Assembly (NCBI RefSeq): GCF_016812035.1
Contig: NZ_CP069178.1
Span: 930,001-994,000, forward strand
Origin: Bulleidia sp. zg-1006
Lineage (GTDB): Bacteria; Bacillota_I; Bacilli_A; Erysipelotrichales; Erysipelotrichaceae
DNA: 64,000 nucleotides
Direction of reading: 5' to 3'
Part shown: positions 33,622 through 44,622 of the stretch, piece by piece
Layout of the letters: every line of letters starts with the position of its first letter
Numbering within the stretch: position 1 is the stretch's first letter
Notes under the pieces: generated by a model
The model's database searches: none
Told to the model about the DNA's origin: nothing
Seen by the model: the letters and a program-made list of their open reading frames with translations, nothing else
Made by a program: the position numbers and the translations under genes

Positions 33622-34623
33622 ATGGCATTTATTGATTCCATTAAGGAAAAAGCGAAAGCGGATAAAAAAACGATTGTTTTGCCTGAAGCGGAAGATGAAA
33701 GAACCCTCCGTGCCGCGGCTAAAATTTTAGAAGAAGATTTAGCAAATTTAATTTTATTGGGGGATAAAGAAAAAGTGAAAGATGATGCTAAAAAATTGGC
33801 TTTGAATATTGACCAAGCAACCATCATCAATCCAAAAACAAGTGATAAGTTAGATATCTATGTAACAACTTTAACTGAACTTCGTAAAGCAAAAGGGATG
33901 AGTGAAGAATTAGCTCGTAAGACTTTGAGTGAAGATAACACGACTTTTGGTGTTATGATGGTGAAGTTAGACGAAGCAGATGGGTTGGTATCAGGTGCTT
34001 GTCACTCAACCGCCAATACCCTACGCCCTGCTTTACAAATCTTAAAGACGGCGGCAAACGCTAAGTTAGTTTCTGCTTTCTTTGTGATGAGTACGGTGAA
34101 TAAGGATTTAGGTGAAAATGGTACCTTCATTTTCGCTGACTGTGGTTTAAATCAAGATCCAACAGCTGAACAATTAGCTTCAATTGGGGCTGATTCGGCT
34201 AAGAGTTTTGAGTATCTTGTTGGCGGAGAAGCGAAAGTAGCTTTCTTAAGTCATTCCACAAAAGGTAGTGCTAAACATGCTTTAGTGGATAAAGTAAGAG
34301 AAGCGGCTGAAATCGCCGCTCGTGACTATAGTGATTTGAAATCCGATGGTGAATTGCAATTGGATGCAGCTATTATTCCGGAAGTTGCCGCCTTAAAGGC
34401 AACAAACTCCACTGTAGCAGGACATGCCAATGTCTTGGTATTCCCTAACCTAGATGCTGGTAATATTGGTTATAAATTAGTTCAACGCTTAGGTAATGCG
34501 GAAGCCTATGGTCCTATGTTACAAGGAATTGCGAAACCGGTGAATGATTTATCCCGTGGTTGTTCTTGGGAAGATATTGTTGGTGTTGTCGCATTAACTG
34601 CTGTTCAAGCTCAACAAAAATAA
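33622..34623 (+). CDS. pta: Phosphate acetyltransferase
   Basis: 333-residue Pta catalytic protein: acetyl-CoA plus phosphate to acetyl phosphate and CoA. Conserved blocks are VLPEAEDERTLRAA, VSGACHSTANTLRPALQILKT, FADCGLNQDPTAEQLA, FLSHSTKGSA and VFPNLDAGNIGYKLVQRLG. It has an AAAAGGAG site and a TATAAT at 33587-33592. Monocistronic; ackA is not beside it. With AdhE it sets the acetate/ethanol split. Confidence 0.97.
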   Translation: MAFIDSIKEKAKADKKTIVLPEAEDERTLRAAAKILEEDLANLILLGDKEKVKDDAKKLALNIDQATIINPKTSDKLDIYVTTLTELRKAKGMSEELARKTLSEDNTTFGVMMVKLDEADGLVSGACHSTANTLRPALQILKTAANAKLVSAFFVMSTVNKDLGENGTFIFADCGLNQDPTAEQLASIGADSAKSFEYLVGGEAKVAFLSHSTKGSAKHALVDKVREAAEIAARDYSDLKSDGELQLDAAIIPEVAALKATNSTVAGHANVLVFPNLDAGNIGYKLVQRLGNAEAYGPMLQGIAKPVNDLSRGCSWEDIVGVVALTAVQAQQK

Positions 34624-34632
34624 TCAAACAAA

Positions 34633-34677
34633 AAAGAAGATTAGGTACAGAGTAAGTTGTATCTAATCCTCTTTTTA
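34633..34677. terminator. Bidirectional terminator between pta and the HAD gene
   Basis: AGAAGATTAG...CTAATCCTCT hairpin with A-run and T-run on opposite sides, between two convergent stops. Confidence 0.75.
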
Positions 34678-35229
34678 TTTTGGCCAATCGAACACTTTCT
34701 CCTTTTTTACTAAAAAGGCTTTTTTTGCTAGTTGCGCCAAAAGTGTATCGCTTAATGAATCCGAGTAAAATTCATGAATTTCTCCCTTTGGAAAACGTTT
34801 GTAAAAACGTTTTACCTTCTCTTCTCCATGACAATTTAGACCCATATAATGACCTGTTTTTTGTTCAACAGGTGACGCTATAATGCATTGGATGTGTAGT
34901 AAACGACCAAATTCTTGAATTAAAAATTCAGGGGAAGCAGAAATTATCACATCATCTTCTTTTTGTTGATAAAAGGATTTTACATGGTCTAAATGACTTT
35001 CACAGAACCGTTTTGTTGCAAGAGGCATATCTTTCACATACACAAACAAATGAAACAGGTTTTCCTTGAAGCTTTGTTTTGAAACAAGCTGTAAGCCATA
35101 GCCAATTCCAAAAAAGATGATTCTTGGTAAATTAAGTAAAGTCTTTGGATAATGGCAAAATAAATAGCGAATAAAACCAAAAGTAGAATCACCATCATAA
35201 ATAGTCTTATCCCAATCATAGACATTCAT
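34675..35229 (-). CDS. HAD-IB family phosphatase-like protein
   Basis: 184-residue haloacid-dehalogenase-fold protein. Motif I is YDWDKTIYDGDST (nucleophile Asp and DxD-like pattern), motif II ISASPEF, and a late motif region FYSDSLSDTLLA supplies the acidic motif III. This is the HAD-IB/SerB-like group that dephosphorylates small molecules. The start overlaps the upstream membrane-protein gene by four bases (ATGA), so the two products probably work together, perhaps on a lipid-linked phosphate. No substrate can be named. Confidence 0.85.
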   Translation of the reverse strand: MNVYDWDKTIYDGDSTFGFIRYLFCHYPKTLLNLPRIIFFGIGYGLQLVSKQSFKENLFHLFVYVKDMPLATKRFCESHLDHVKSFYQQKEDDVIISASPEFLIQEFGRLLHIQCIIASPVEQKTGHYMGLNCHGEEKVKRFYKRFPKGEIHEFYSDSLSDTLLAQLAKKAFLVKKEKVFDWPK

Positions 35230-36758
35230 TTCTTGACCTCCATTGTGCCATCAATTAGATTGGTATACAGTCCAGCCGGTACATGTAAATAAGAAAATGT
35301 GTGACCAAATAAAGTAGCAAGAACCAATACTAACTCCAATACCCATTGTCCAATAACTGTCCATTGGAACATTTCATAGATAGCAATAAAAGATAATAAA
35401 TCTGTTAATGGATTAAAAAGAATTTCAAAACCTAGTGTCAATGCATTTAAGCCACTCATCTTAACCAATAAACCCATTGTTAGTGGATTAACGAACCAAA
35501 GTACCATCATAACTAATAAAGTACGAACCCACCTATCCTCTTCTCGTTTATGTGATTGCCATAAGAAGATAATCACGCCAATCCAACGAATTGTACTTAA
35601 AATAATTTCCAGCCAATTGCTACGAATAAAGAAATAATAATTCACCGGTTGCGCCTTTATGTAGTTCAAAAAGGAATGGTAAGTAATAAAATTATCGGGC
35701 ATCGCAAAACGAAGAAATAAGGTTACTAACATCAATATAATTGGACAAATTACAAAAAAAATCATCTTATAGTAATCCAAGAAAAACATTTCCGCATCAA
35801 TTAAATACACATAAACTTTTTGATTATCTCTAATCTTTAGTAAAAAGCCATACCCAATAGCTACCAGCAAAAAAGCAAAGACATTTTTTTGTCCCAAATA
35901 GCTGGCAAAATAAAGAACTAATGGAAAATTCAAGAAAATCAAACAATATAAAATACGGATTTCTTTTCGTGACAAACAAAAGATAAAATAAGCTAACAAT
36001 AATTCCACACTAATTAAAACAAAGCCATCTGATACAAATAAGCCGGCTAAAATTGTCATGGGAATAAAAGAAACATGAACCACTTCTTCTTTTTCAGAGA
36101 AAAGACGATACAACACAAACAACAAATACGACGCTAACAGCATTCGCCAATAATTCATCGAACCAAGTTGAATCAATTGATGACTACGGAAGGAACTGAA
36201 AAAAATACCCGCTAACAACACGCAGAAACAAAACCATGGATTTTTTAAGTGAAAACTATCCACGATATTAAAGGTCAAAGATCCTAAAAACCAAAGACTC
36301 ATAACAATAATCCATAAGCCAAAGGAAATTTGAAAATAACGCAAACAATATTGCAGAGCTTGTTGCCAAAGAGGAAAGCCTTGTAGTAAAGAACCATCAA
36401 CGAAATTGATATCCAAACTAGCGTATTGTTTCACAAGAAAAAAACCTAAGATACAACTACCCAAGACAACCAAGGATTGCCAACGAAACAAAGAATGAAA
36501 TGTCTTAGTATGTTGTGACCATAGCGTAAACAACATAAAAGCAATTAGAACAATGGTCCAAAACACAAACCAACCACGACCGAAGTGAAGTCCGATACCA
36601 ATTAAGAAAAGAAATTCCAATATACCAAAGCTAGCCACAATTCCTAGTGGAAAGCCATATTCTTTATTTTTACTAAAATGAAGCACATGTTGAACCCAGT
36701 GTCCTAAGGCTTCCCATAAGACAACAGACGCAACGCTTACTAAAATTCCTAGTACCAT
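35226..36758 (-). CDS. Polytopic membrane protein of unknown function
   Basis: 510 residues with about twelve or more hydrophobic segments, aromatic-rich. A larger extracytoplasmic-looking loop with DINFVDGSLLQGFPLW lies near 115-130. The layout (many helices, early loops) recalls GT-C glycosyltransferases such as the DUF-type mannosyl/O-antigen polymerase families, but no catalytic motif is certain. Translation is coupled to the HAD phosphatase gene. GGGAG lies upstream of the ATG. Confidence 0.8.
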   Translation of the reverse strand: MVLGILVSVASVVLWEALGHWVQHVLHFSKNKEYGFPLGIVASFGILEFLFLIGIGLHFGRGWFVFWTIVLIAFMLFTLWSQHTKTFHSLFRWQSLVVLGSCILGFFLVKQYASLDINFVDGSLLQGFPLWQQALQYCLRYFQISFGLWIIVMSLWFLGSLTFNIVDSFHLKNPWFCFCVLLAGIFFSSFRSHQLIQLGSMNYWRMLLASYLLFVLYRLFSEKEEVVHVSFIPMTILAGLFVSDGFVLISVELLLAYFIFCLSRKEIRILYCLIFLNFPLVLYFASYLGQKNVFAFLLVAIGYGFLLKIRDNQKVYVYLIDAEMFFLDYYKMIFFVICPIILMLVTLFLRFAMPDNFITYHSFLNYIKAQPVNYYFFIRSNWLEIILSTIRWIGVIIFLWQSHKREEDRWVRTLLVMMVLWFVNPLTMGLLVKMSGLNALTLGFEILFNPLTDLLSFIAIYEMFQWTVIGQWVLELVLVLATLFGHTFSYLHVPAGLYTNLIDGTMEVKK

Positions 36759-36804
36759 ACTAGTCTCCCATTCACCTTTACTATTTTAATGGACTTTTCT
36801 TTTC

Positions 36805-38671
<1,867 letters not shown>

Positions 38672-38956
38672 CTATTCAACAATGGCTAAAATATCTTCAG
38701 CCTTAATCAATAAATATTCTTCGTCATTATCTTTTACTTCTGTACCACTATACTTCTTATAGATGACATGTTGACCTTTTTTCAAATCAATTGGAATTAA
38801 GTTTCCATTTTCGGTTAAACCCGGACCAACCGCTAAGACTAACGCATGACTTGGTTCATCGCCAGCTTCTTTTGTCTTCAAAACGATTCCGGATGCCGTA
38901 ACGGTTTCTTCCTTTACTTTTTCCAACACAACATAATCTCGCAATGGTTTTAACAT
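38672..38956 (-). CDS. groES: Co-chaperonin GroES
   Basis: About 94 residues. MLKPLRDYVVLEKVKEE is the standard GroES start, with the mobile loop region ETVTASGIVLKTKEAGDEPSH, and EVKDNDEEYLLIKAEDILAIVE at the end. Start at the ATG at 38954-38956, after AAGGAGGT. First gene of groESL with CIRCE over the leader and a consensus promoter. Confidence 0.97.
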   Translation of the reverse strand: MLKPLRDYVVLEKVKEETVTASGIVLKTKEAGDEPSHALVLAVGPGLTENGNLIPIDLKKGQHVIYKKYSGTEVKDNDEEYLLIKAEDILAIVE

Positions 38957-38967
38957 AATTACCTCCT

Positions 38968-38994
38968 TTAGCACTCTTGCCTGTTATGTGCTAA
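38968..38994. promoter_or_regulatory. CIRCE operator of groESL
   Basis: TTAGCACTC-N9-ATGTGCTAA, two mismatches in the right arm relative to GAGTGCTAA. It lies directly between promoter and the groES Shine-Dalgarno. HrcA binding site. Confidence 0.92.
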
Positions 38995-38999
38995 TTAGT

Positions 39000-39027
39000 A
39001 GTTTAGCACAATATCTTTCCCTGTCAA
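39000..39027 (-). promoter_or_regulatory. Promoter of groESL
   Basis: TTGACA (complement of 39022-39027), 16 bases, TAAACT (complement of 39000-39005), ending just before the CIRCE. Confidence 0.75.
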
Positions 39028-39193
39028 TTCATTCACTATAAGTATTTATAAAACACTTTAAAGCAGAATAAAGACACAAGCACGCATCGTTGTGGCTTGA
39101 TATAAACCTTTGATACTGCTTTGTTCTAAGAATTAAAAATAAGGCATCATCAAGCTATACACCACACTCAAACTAAAAAGCACGACGGGATGA

Positions 39194-39250
39194 CTTGGTT
39201 TCAAAACACCCTATGAAGCCTATTATTCAACTGTGTTGCACTCAGCTTGA
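39194..39250 (+). pseudogene. Relic of an IS30-family transposase C-terminus
   Basis: Plus-strand frame LGFKTPYEAYYSTVLHSA then stop matches the C-terminal end of IS30 transposases (xLGxKTPxExF...LH). It is preceded in frame by a stop (39191-39193) and KLKSTTG-like debris. It is the only recognisable content of the 39028-39294 spacer between groES and pheT. Confidence 0.55.
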
Positions 39251-39294
39251 CAATTCAAGAATAAGGAAAATTCCAAAAATATTTCCTTTTCTTT

Positions 39295-41679
39295 TTACGA
39301 ACGTAAAACCGCTTGACACTTTTCTTTTAATTCATGCAAAATACTTTCATGAATCTCATTAACTTCACTTTCTTGTAATGTATGTTCACTATCTTGATAA
39401 CGAATTCTTAAAGCAATGGACTTGTCTTCTTTAGCAACGTGTTTTCCTTCATAAACATCAAAAATATCCACTTGACGAACTAACTGCTTCCCATTTTGAC
39501 GAATGGTATCAACAATCTTTTGCGCGGGTATTTCCTTCTTAACAACCAAGGCAATGTCACGATCCACTGAAGGATAGCGGTCTAATTCCTTAAAGTGAAG
39601 AAGCTTTCTTTTCACTTGATAGAAAACTTCTAAGTTTACTTCCGCATAGAAAGCTTCTTTTAAGGAATATTGTTTTTGAAGCGTTGGATGAACTTCACCA
39701 AAAATAGCTAAGAGTTGATGATTCAAGTAAACCAAAGCCGAACGGTATGGATGAAAGTGGCTTATATATTCATTGTTTTCCTTGATTTCAATGTGATCTT
39801 GCTGAATACCAAATTTCTTTAACCAAGCCATTAAAATACCTTTTAAGGTATAGAAATCACTTTTTTCTTCTAAACCAAATAACTTATCCTCTTGATAATT
39901 TCCTTCTAAGAAAATGGATAAGCGTTCTTGTTCCAATCCCTTCGCATACACTTTTGAAATTTCATAGAAAGCTAATGGATAATTCTTATGGGCTATGTTG
40001 TATTGAACACTGGCTAATACAGATGTCATTAAAGAAGTACGCAAATGGCTTCTCGCCTCTGACATCGGCATGGATAAAGAAATCGCTTCTCCCAAAGGCC
40101 ATAAAGCTTTTTCACTTTCTTCTTTGGATTGTAACGTATAAGTCACAATCTCTTGTAAACCAAAAGAGATAAGTGTTTCTCTTGTCTTACGCTTGGCTAT
40201 TTGGCGTTCGTTTCTTTCCCCGACGGTTGCTTCCATGCGTGGTAGGGTTGTATCTAAATCATCGTATCCTAACAAACGAATCACTTCTTCTTGTACATCC
40301 GCATCTAATTCCATATCTCTTCTATAGCTTGGAATATAACAAGTGATTTCATCTCCTTGCACCAATGGTGTAAAATTCAATCTTTCGAGAATGGAAGAAA
40401 CTTGTTCTAAGGTGAATTTAGTGCCTAAAACTTGATTTAAATGACTTAGTGTCTCTTTGATTTCAATAGCGGTATAGCCATCCTGTCCTGCTTCAACCGT
40501 TTCTTCAATCTCAGCACCTTCTGCTAGTTCAACCAGAAGATCCGTTGCCCTTTGAATAGCTTGTTGAGCCGCTAATGGATCCATTCCCTTTATGAAACGA
40601 GAAGCCGCCTCTGTCATTAAATTCAAGCGCGTTGCGGTATGACGAATTTGTACAGTTGAGAAATGTGCCGCTTCCATGAAAATCGAAGTTGTTTCATCAT
40701 CAATCATGGACTCTTCACCACCCATTACACCGGCAATGCCCGCAAAATGACCACTTGTTTCAATAACAATATCTTCTGGTTCTAATTGGAATTCCACACC
40801 ATCTAAGGCTCTAATTTTTTCTTGATGACCATCTACCACTTCAATGGAATGGTTTTTTAATTTACTAAGTTGATAAAAATGAAGCGGTTGCCCTGTTTCT
40901 AACATAACGTAATTGGAAATATCGACAACATTATTAATACTGTTGATGCCGGAAGAAATAAGGGCTTCCTTTAACCACTTTGGACTAGGACCAACTTTCA
41001 CTCTACCAATTACTTTTCCTAAATAATACGATGCTTTTTCAGTCTTTAAGTGAATTTGAAAGGAAGATGGCACTTCCCTATGTTCTTGTAATGTTGGCAG
41101 TGTTACCTTTCTATTTACAATCGCCGCTACTTCTCTAGCCATTGCCCACATTGATAAACAGTCCGAACGGTTAGCAGTTAAAGAAATATCTAAAATCGTA
41201 TCATCTAAACCAAGATAGGCTAACACATTCGTTTCACCAACTGGAGCATCCTGATTTAATTCTTCAATACCATTGATTTGTTTATCCCTGAGTAATTTGG
41301 TATCAACACCTAATTCCTTTAAGCTACATAACATACCATTCGATTCTAAATTATGAACTGGTTTGGCACTGATTTCACCCATTGGTAACTTAGCTCCCGG
41401 TAAAGCGACGATTACTTTCAATCCTGTTCGACAATTTGGAGCTCCGCAAATAATTTGTTTAATATCTGTATCGGAAATACGTACTTGAACTTTATTCAAA
41501 TGGGTTTTTGGAATAGGCTCTGATTCAATGATTTCACCAATCACCAAGCCTGTTGCACTTGCTAAGGTTTCTAGTCCTTCAACTTCATGACCGGAACGGG
41601 TTAAAGATTGAGCTAATTCTTGGGCTGAAATACCCTTTAAATCCACATATTGTGATAACCATTTATAACTTAATTTCAT
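39295..41679 (-). CDS. pheT: Phenylalanyl-tRNA synthetase beta subunit
   Basis: 794 residues: N-terminal tRNA-binding OB domain (about 40-150, GLVIGEIIESEPIPKTHLNKVQV), B3/4 editing domain, B5 domain, and a C-terminal anticodon-binding ferredoxin-like domain (about 700-794, RYPSVDRDIALVVKKEI). It forms the (alpha-beta)2 enzyme with PheS. 12 bases after pheS in the same T-box controlled operon. Confidence 0.97.
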   Translation of the reverse strand: MKLSYKWLSQYVDLKGISAQELAQSLTRSGHEVEGLETLASATGLVIGEIIESEPIPKTHLNKVQVRISDTDIKQIICGAPNCRTGLKVIVALPGAKLPMGEISAKPVHNLESNGMLCSLKELGVDTKLLRDKQINGIEELNQDAPVGETNVLAYLGLDDTILDISLTANRSDCLSMWAMAREVAAIVNRKVTLPTLQEHREVPSSFQIHLKTEKASYYLGKVIGRVKVGPSPKWLKEALISSGINSINNVVDISNYVMLETGQPLHFYQLSKLKNHSIEVVDGHQEKIRALDGVEFQLEPEDIVIETSGHFAGIAGVMGGEESMIDDETTSIFMEAAHFSTVQIRHTATRLNLMTEAASRFIKGMDPLAAQQAIQRATDLLVELAEGAEIEETVEAGQDGYTAIEIKETLSHLNQVLGTKFTLEQVSSILERLNFTPLVQGDEITCYIPSYRRDMELDADVQEEVIRLLGYDDLDTTLPRMEATVGERNERQIAKRKTRETLISFGLQEIVTYTLQSKEESEKALWPLGEAISLSMPMSEARSHLRTSLMTSVLASVQYNIAHKNYPLAFYEISKVYAKGLEQERLSIFLEGNYQEDKLFGLEEKSDFYTLKGILMAWLKKFGIQQDHIEIKENNEYISHFHPYRSALVYLNHQLLAIFGEVHPTLQKQYSLKEAFYAEVNLEVFYQVKRKLLHFKELDRYPSVDRDIALVVKKEIPAQKIVDTIRQNGKQLVRQVDIFDVYEGKHVAKEDKSIALRIRYQDSEHTLQESEVNEIHESILHELKEKCQAVLRS

Positions 41680-41691
41680 CTTTCTTCCCTC

Positions 41692-42729
41692 CTAGTCCAG
41701 TTCTTGAAATTGGTCTAAGAAACGGGTGTCATTGGTATAGAAATGACGGATATCATCAATACCATACTTCAACATAGCTACTCTTTCCAAACCAACCCCA
41801 AACGCAAAGCCGTTGTATTTTTTAGAATTAAAGCCGTTCATCTCTAAAACTTTTGGATGCACCATACCAGCTCCTAAAATTTCAATCCAGCCGGATTGCT
41901 TACAAACATGACAACCACTTCCTTCACAAAACGGACAAGACACATCCACTTCTACTGAAGGCTCTGTAAAAGGAAAATAGGAAGGACGGAAACGAATTTG
42001 TCTACCTTTACCAAACATAGTGTTTGCCAAGGCTAATAAAGTACCCTTTAAATCGGATAAACGGATATCCTCACCCACAACCAATCCTTCGCATTGCATA
42101 AATTGGTGAGAGTGTGTCGCATCATCATCATCACGACGATACACCTTTCCCGGACAAATCAGCTTAATCGTTCCTTGACCATTAGCTTTTTCTAATTCTC
42201 TCATCTGCATAGCAGTGGTGTGTGTTCTTAATAAGGTGTTTGGATCAATATAGAAGGTATCCTGCATGTCCCTAGCTGGATGGTCCTTAGGGATATTCGC
42301 CAGCTCAAAATTGTAATGGTCTAGTTCGACCTCCGGTCCATCCGCAATGGTATAGCCCATACCTAAGAATAGTTCTTCAATATCGTCTTGAATGGCTAAT
42401 AGTGGATGCTTTGTTCCCAACTTTCTTTGGTGACCATTTAAACTAATATCAATTTTTTCTTTTTCTAAACGGGCGAAGAGTTGTTGTTCTTCAAGAATCT
42501 TTTGAACTTGTTCGATAGCCTTCGTAACACTTTGTTTTAAGGCATTGACTTCTTGACCAAAAGCCGGCTTTTCTTCTTTTGGTAAGTCTTTCATTTGGCT
42601 CATTAATGCTTGGATAGAACCTTTCTTTCCTAAATAATCAATTCTTAGTTGATTTAAAATATCTAAATCTTTAGCCTCTTGAATAACTTGCAAAGCTTTT
42701 TCTTGTAAATGTTTAATGGATTCGTTCAT
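41692..42729 (-). CDS. pheS: Phenylalanyl-tRNA synthetase alpha subunit
   Basis: About 345 residues: N-terminal coiled coil (about 1-85), class II catalytic core with motif 2 [19 protein letters not shown] and motif 3 [18 protein letters not shown]. It also has the [15 protein letters not shown] segment and a Cys cluster ([17 protein letters not shown]). Start at 42727-42729 after GAAAGGAAG. Expression is controlled by the T-box at 42747-42972. Confidence 0.97.
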   Translation of the reverse strand: MNESIKHLQEKALQVIQEAKDLDILNQLRIDYLGKKGSIQALMSQMKDLPKEEKPAFGQEVNALKQSVTKAIEQVQKILEEQQLFARLEKEKIDISLNGHQRKLGTKHPLLAIQDDIEELFLGMGYTIADGPEVELDHYNFELANIPKDHPARDMQDTFYIDPNTLLRTHTTAMQMRELEKANGQGTIKLICPGKVYRRDDDDATHSHQFMQCEGLVVGEDIRLSDLKGTLLALANTMFGKGRQIRFRPSYFPFTEPSVEVDVSCPFCEGSGCHVCKQSGWIEILGAGMVHPKVLEMNGFNSKKYNGFAFGVGLERVAMLKYGIDDIRHFYTNDTRFLDQFQELD

Positions 42730-42746
42730 AATCTTCCTTTCTTGCA

Positions 42747-42972
42747 ATAAAAAACGTCCCTGACAATTGCAGGAACGTAAATATACGCGGTACCATCCTG
42801 TTTCGCATGTATTTCATACGCAACTTGATTACGCTTAACGGGCGTTAGCGGAGAGGGTTAATCTCACTCCAAAAGTGAATTCGCTTTCTTGATTAGAATT
42901 CCTTTTCAGCTACCGGAATCTCTCTACCTAATACAAGTGAAAGTTACTACTCTTTTATCATCGTATTGCTTA
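42747..42972 (-). ncRNA. T-box riboswitch of pheST
   Basis: On the minus strand the T-box core AGGATGGTACCGCG (complement of 42786-42799) is followed by a terminator ACGTTCCTG/CAGGGACGT with T6. A Phe codon TTC (complement of 42896-42898) sits in the expected specifier region, flanked GAATTCTAAT. Uncharged tRNA-Phe(GAA), encoded at 22284-22356, would pair with it and prevent termination. 5' boundary approximate. Confidence 0.92.
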
Positions 42973-42973
42973 A

Positions 42974-43002
42974 ATTATAGAGATAAACACGCTTATTTTC
43001 AA
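42974..43002 (-). promoter_or_regulatory. Promoter of the pheST T-box leader
   Basis: TTGAAA (complement of 42997-43002), 17 bases, perfect TATAAT (complement of 42974-42979). Confidence 0.82.
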
Positions 43003-43152
43003 GTGTTTAGTCCTTTTCAATACGACGGTTTTCTTAACTGTCAATGTTCAACTTATTATTGCAATTTACGCAAATAACATAAATTAGATTTTTTACTTCT
43101 TTATATCTCTTCTGATATTTAATGCGAAACATAAAATTAGAAGCAATATCAC

Positions 43153-43242
43153 AATGGCGTTAGACTAAAAATCTAACGATTGGAGGTTGGTATTTTATGG
43201 CTAAGTATAGTTCTGAATTCAAGAAAAAGTTGTAACGCCATT
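43153..43242 (+). mobile_element. IS3-family relic bracketed by a 10-bp inverted repeat
   Basis: Contains the IS leader TCTAACGATTGGAGGT and an OrfA start reading MAKYSSEFKKKL then stop (43197-43235). The piece is flanked by AATGGCGTTA (43153-43162) and TAACGCCATT (43233-43242), a perfect inverted repeat. The transposase has only 12 codons, so nothing functional remains. The rest of 43003-43152 shows nothing recognisable. Confidence 0.6.
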
Positions 43243-43244
43243 AT

Positions 43245-43910
43245 TTAATTCTCTTGATAAGTCAAATAAGCTTCATAAAGCTCATCTATTTGACTCGGTT
43301 GAAATAAATAGGCATCCCCTAACGGAATAAGCTCTCCTTCTTCATATATAAAACCGGCACTTTCCTTCAAAGCAATGACTGCATAGGCTTGATCCTCTAA
43401 TACATTTAAAATAGCCCGTAAACTTTCTTCACTTTCCACATAATGAAACAATACATCCAAACCGGATATATTCTGAATGTCACTTTTGAGAGGATAAAAT
43501 TGACTATTCCCAATAAACAAATAAGCCATTGGTCCAATTAAAATTTCTGTCCCTTTATATCGTTGAATATCTGCCATTAAATCAAAATCCAGTAGACGAT
43601 GATGCGCCAATAAGGCATCATTACCGACAAAGATAACTACATCACAATTCTCCAAAGCATGACGGATTTTAGAAATATTCTGTTCAAACAAACGGCAAAA
43701 ACACATTTGGTTTTTTGGGACACCATAATAAAAAAGTGAACGAGCAATTTCTTTTTGAGTTGAAGCTTCTAAGCTTTCACCAATCACATGAAATTCTTCT
43801 CGAATACAGGTTAGGACAAGAACTCGACTTTCCCTATGAAGAAGAGGCAAAAGGTCATCGGCTAGCCAAGATTGAGCCAAAGAAGCAGTGGATAAAATGA
43901 TTTGTTTCAT
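43245..43910 (-). CDS. PepE/class I amidotransferase-like protein, nucleophile not evident
   Basis: 221 residues with an alternating beta-alpha pattern. VVIFVGNDALLAHHRLL resembles the GGN loop, and ILIGPMAYLFIGNSQF stands where dipeptidase E/cyanophycinase proteins have the GxSAG nucleophile elbow, so the Ser is missing. I infer a diverged, possibly non-peptidase S51-like fold. Function unknown. AAGGAG precedes the ATG; divergent from acyP. Confidence 0.7.
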   Translation of the reverse strand: MKQIILSTASLAQSWLADDLLPLLHRESRVLVLTCIREEFHVIGESLEASTQKEIARSLFYYGVPKNQMCFCRLFEQNISKIRHALENCDVVIFVGNDALLAHHRLLDFDLMADIQRYKGTEILIGPMAYLFIGNSQFYPLKSDIQNISGLDVLFHYVESEESLRAILNVLEDQAYAVIALKESAGFIYEEGELIPLGDAYLFQPSQIDELYEAYLTYQEN

Positions 43911-43958
43911 AAGAACTCCTTGCCACTAGTATAACTTTTAATTCATAATGTTTGTAGT

Positions 43959-44231
43959 ATGAAACGTTATTATGGAGTTGTAAGTGGTCGTGTGCAGGGC
44001 GTCGGCTTTCGTTATTTTTGTCAATCCAATGCCCTACGTTTAGGTTTGACTGGCTTAGTTAGAAATTTAGATAATGGAAATGTGGAATTTTATGTGCAAG
44101 GTGACGAAACAAGACTAATGGTTTTCTTAGATCAAATTCAACAGGGGGATGGTCGTTTTATTCAAGTTAAAGATTATCAAGTCAAAGAAGTTGACTTAGT
44201 TCCTAATGAGAAAAAGTTTTCCTATTATTAA
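43959..44231 (+). CDS. acyP: Acylphosphatase
   Basis: 90 residues with the complete acylphosphatase signature GRVQGVGFRYFCQSNA (catalytic Arg) and GLVRNLDNGNVEFYVQG (catalytic Asn). It hydrolyses carboxyl-phosphate bonds such as acetyl phosphate, which Pta makes. No Shine-Dalgarno is visible; CATAAT ends nine bases before the ATG, so the leader is absent or about two bases. Confidence 0.95.
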   Translation: MKRYYGVVSGRVQGVGFRYFCQSNALRLGLTGLVRNLDNGNVEFYVQGDETRLMVFLDQIQQGDGRFIQVKDYQVKEVDLVPNEKKFSYY

Positions 44232-44251
44232 TCTCTCTTGGTTGCCGGAAG

Positions 44252-44497
44252 TGTACCGACCCCCAAAAGTTAGACTTTGATATGTACCCGGAATCCCGGA
44301 CACATATTTATAAACTAGGCGGAACACATGGATGCTATCCTGTATTGTACAGGTGGCATCCATCCTAGTTTTTCTTTAATTCGTTGTTCATTGTAGTACC
44401 TTATATATCGTTCAATTTCTGACTTTAATTCTTCATAACCGTTGTCACTACTTTTTTTGCTTATGTTCGTGTCAATGTTAATAATGCCCAAAAACAC
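44252..44497. mobile_element. Rearranged IS3-family relic before adhE
   Basis: A left-end repeat TGTACCGACCCCCAAAAG at 44252-44269 faces plus. At 44497-44315 the minus strand encodes a 60-residue OrfB tail (ELKSEIERYIRYYNEQRIKE, then LGWMPPVQYR). The tail's end lies in a strong hairpin (ATGGATGC...GCATCCAT, about 44328-44366). The two parts are in opposite orientation, so the element is deleted and inverted. Confidence 0.65.
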
Positions 44498-44585
44498 GGA
44501 GATTCATATATTGGAACTTCTATAAGTGTCACCATATTATTTTCAATTTCTTCTTAAAAATGAATTTGTGAATCAAAAAACAATT

Positions 44586-44599
44586 TGAAATCGCTTACA
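44586..44599 (+). promoter_or_regulatory. Catabolite responsive element (CcpA site) upstream of adhE
   Basis: TGAAATCGCTTACA is a perfect match to the cre consensus TGWNANCGNTNWCA. Its centre is about 64 bases upstream of the predicted start, the position at which CcpA activates B. subtilis ackA and pta rather than repressing. Confidence 0.72.
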
Positions 44600-44622
44600 T
44601 GTGAAAAAAATAATAAATACTA

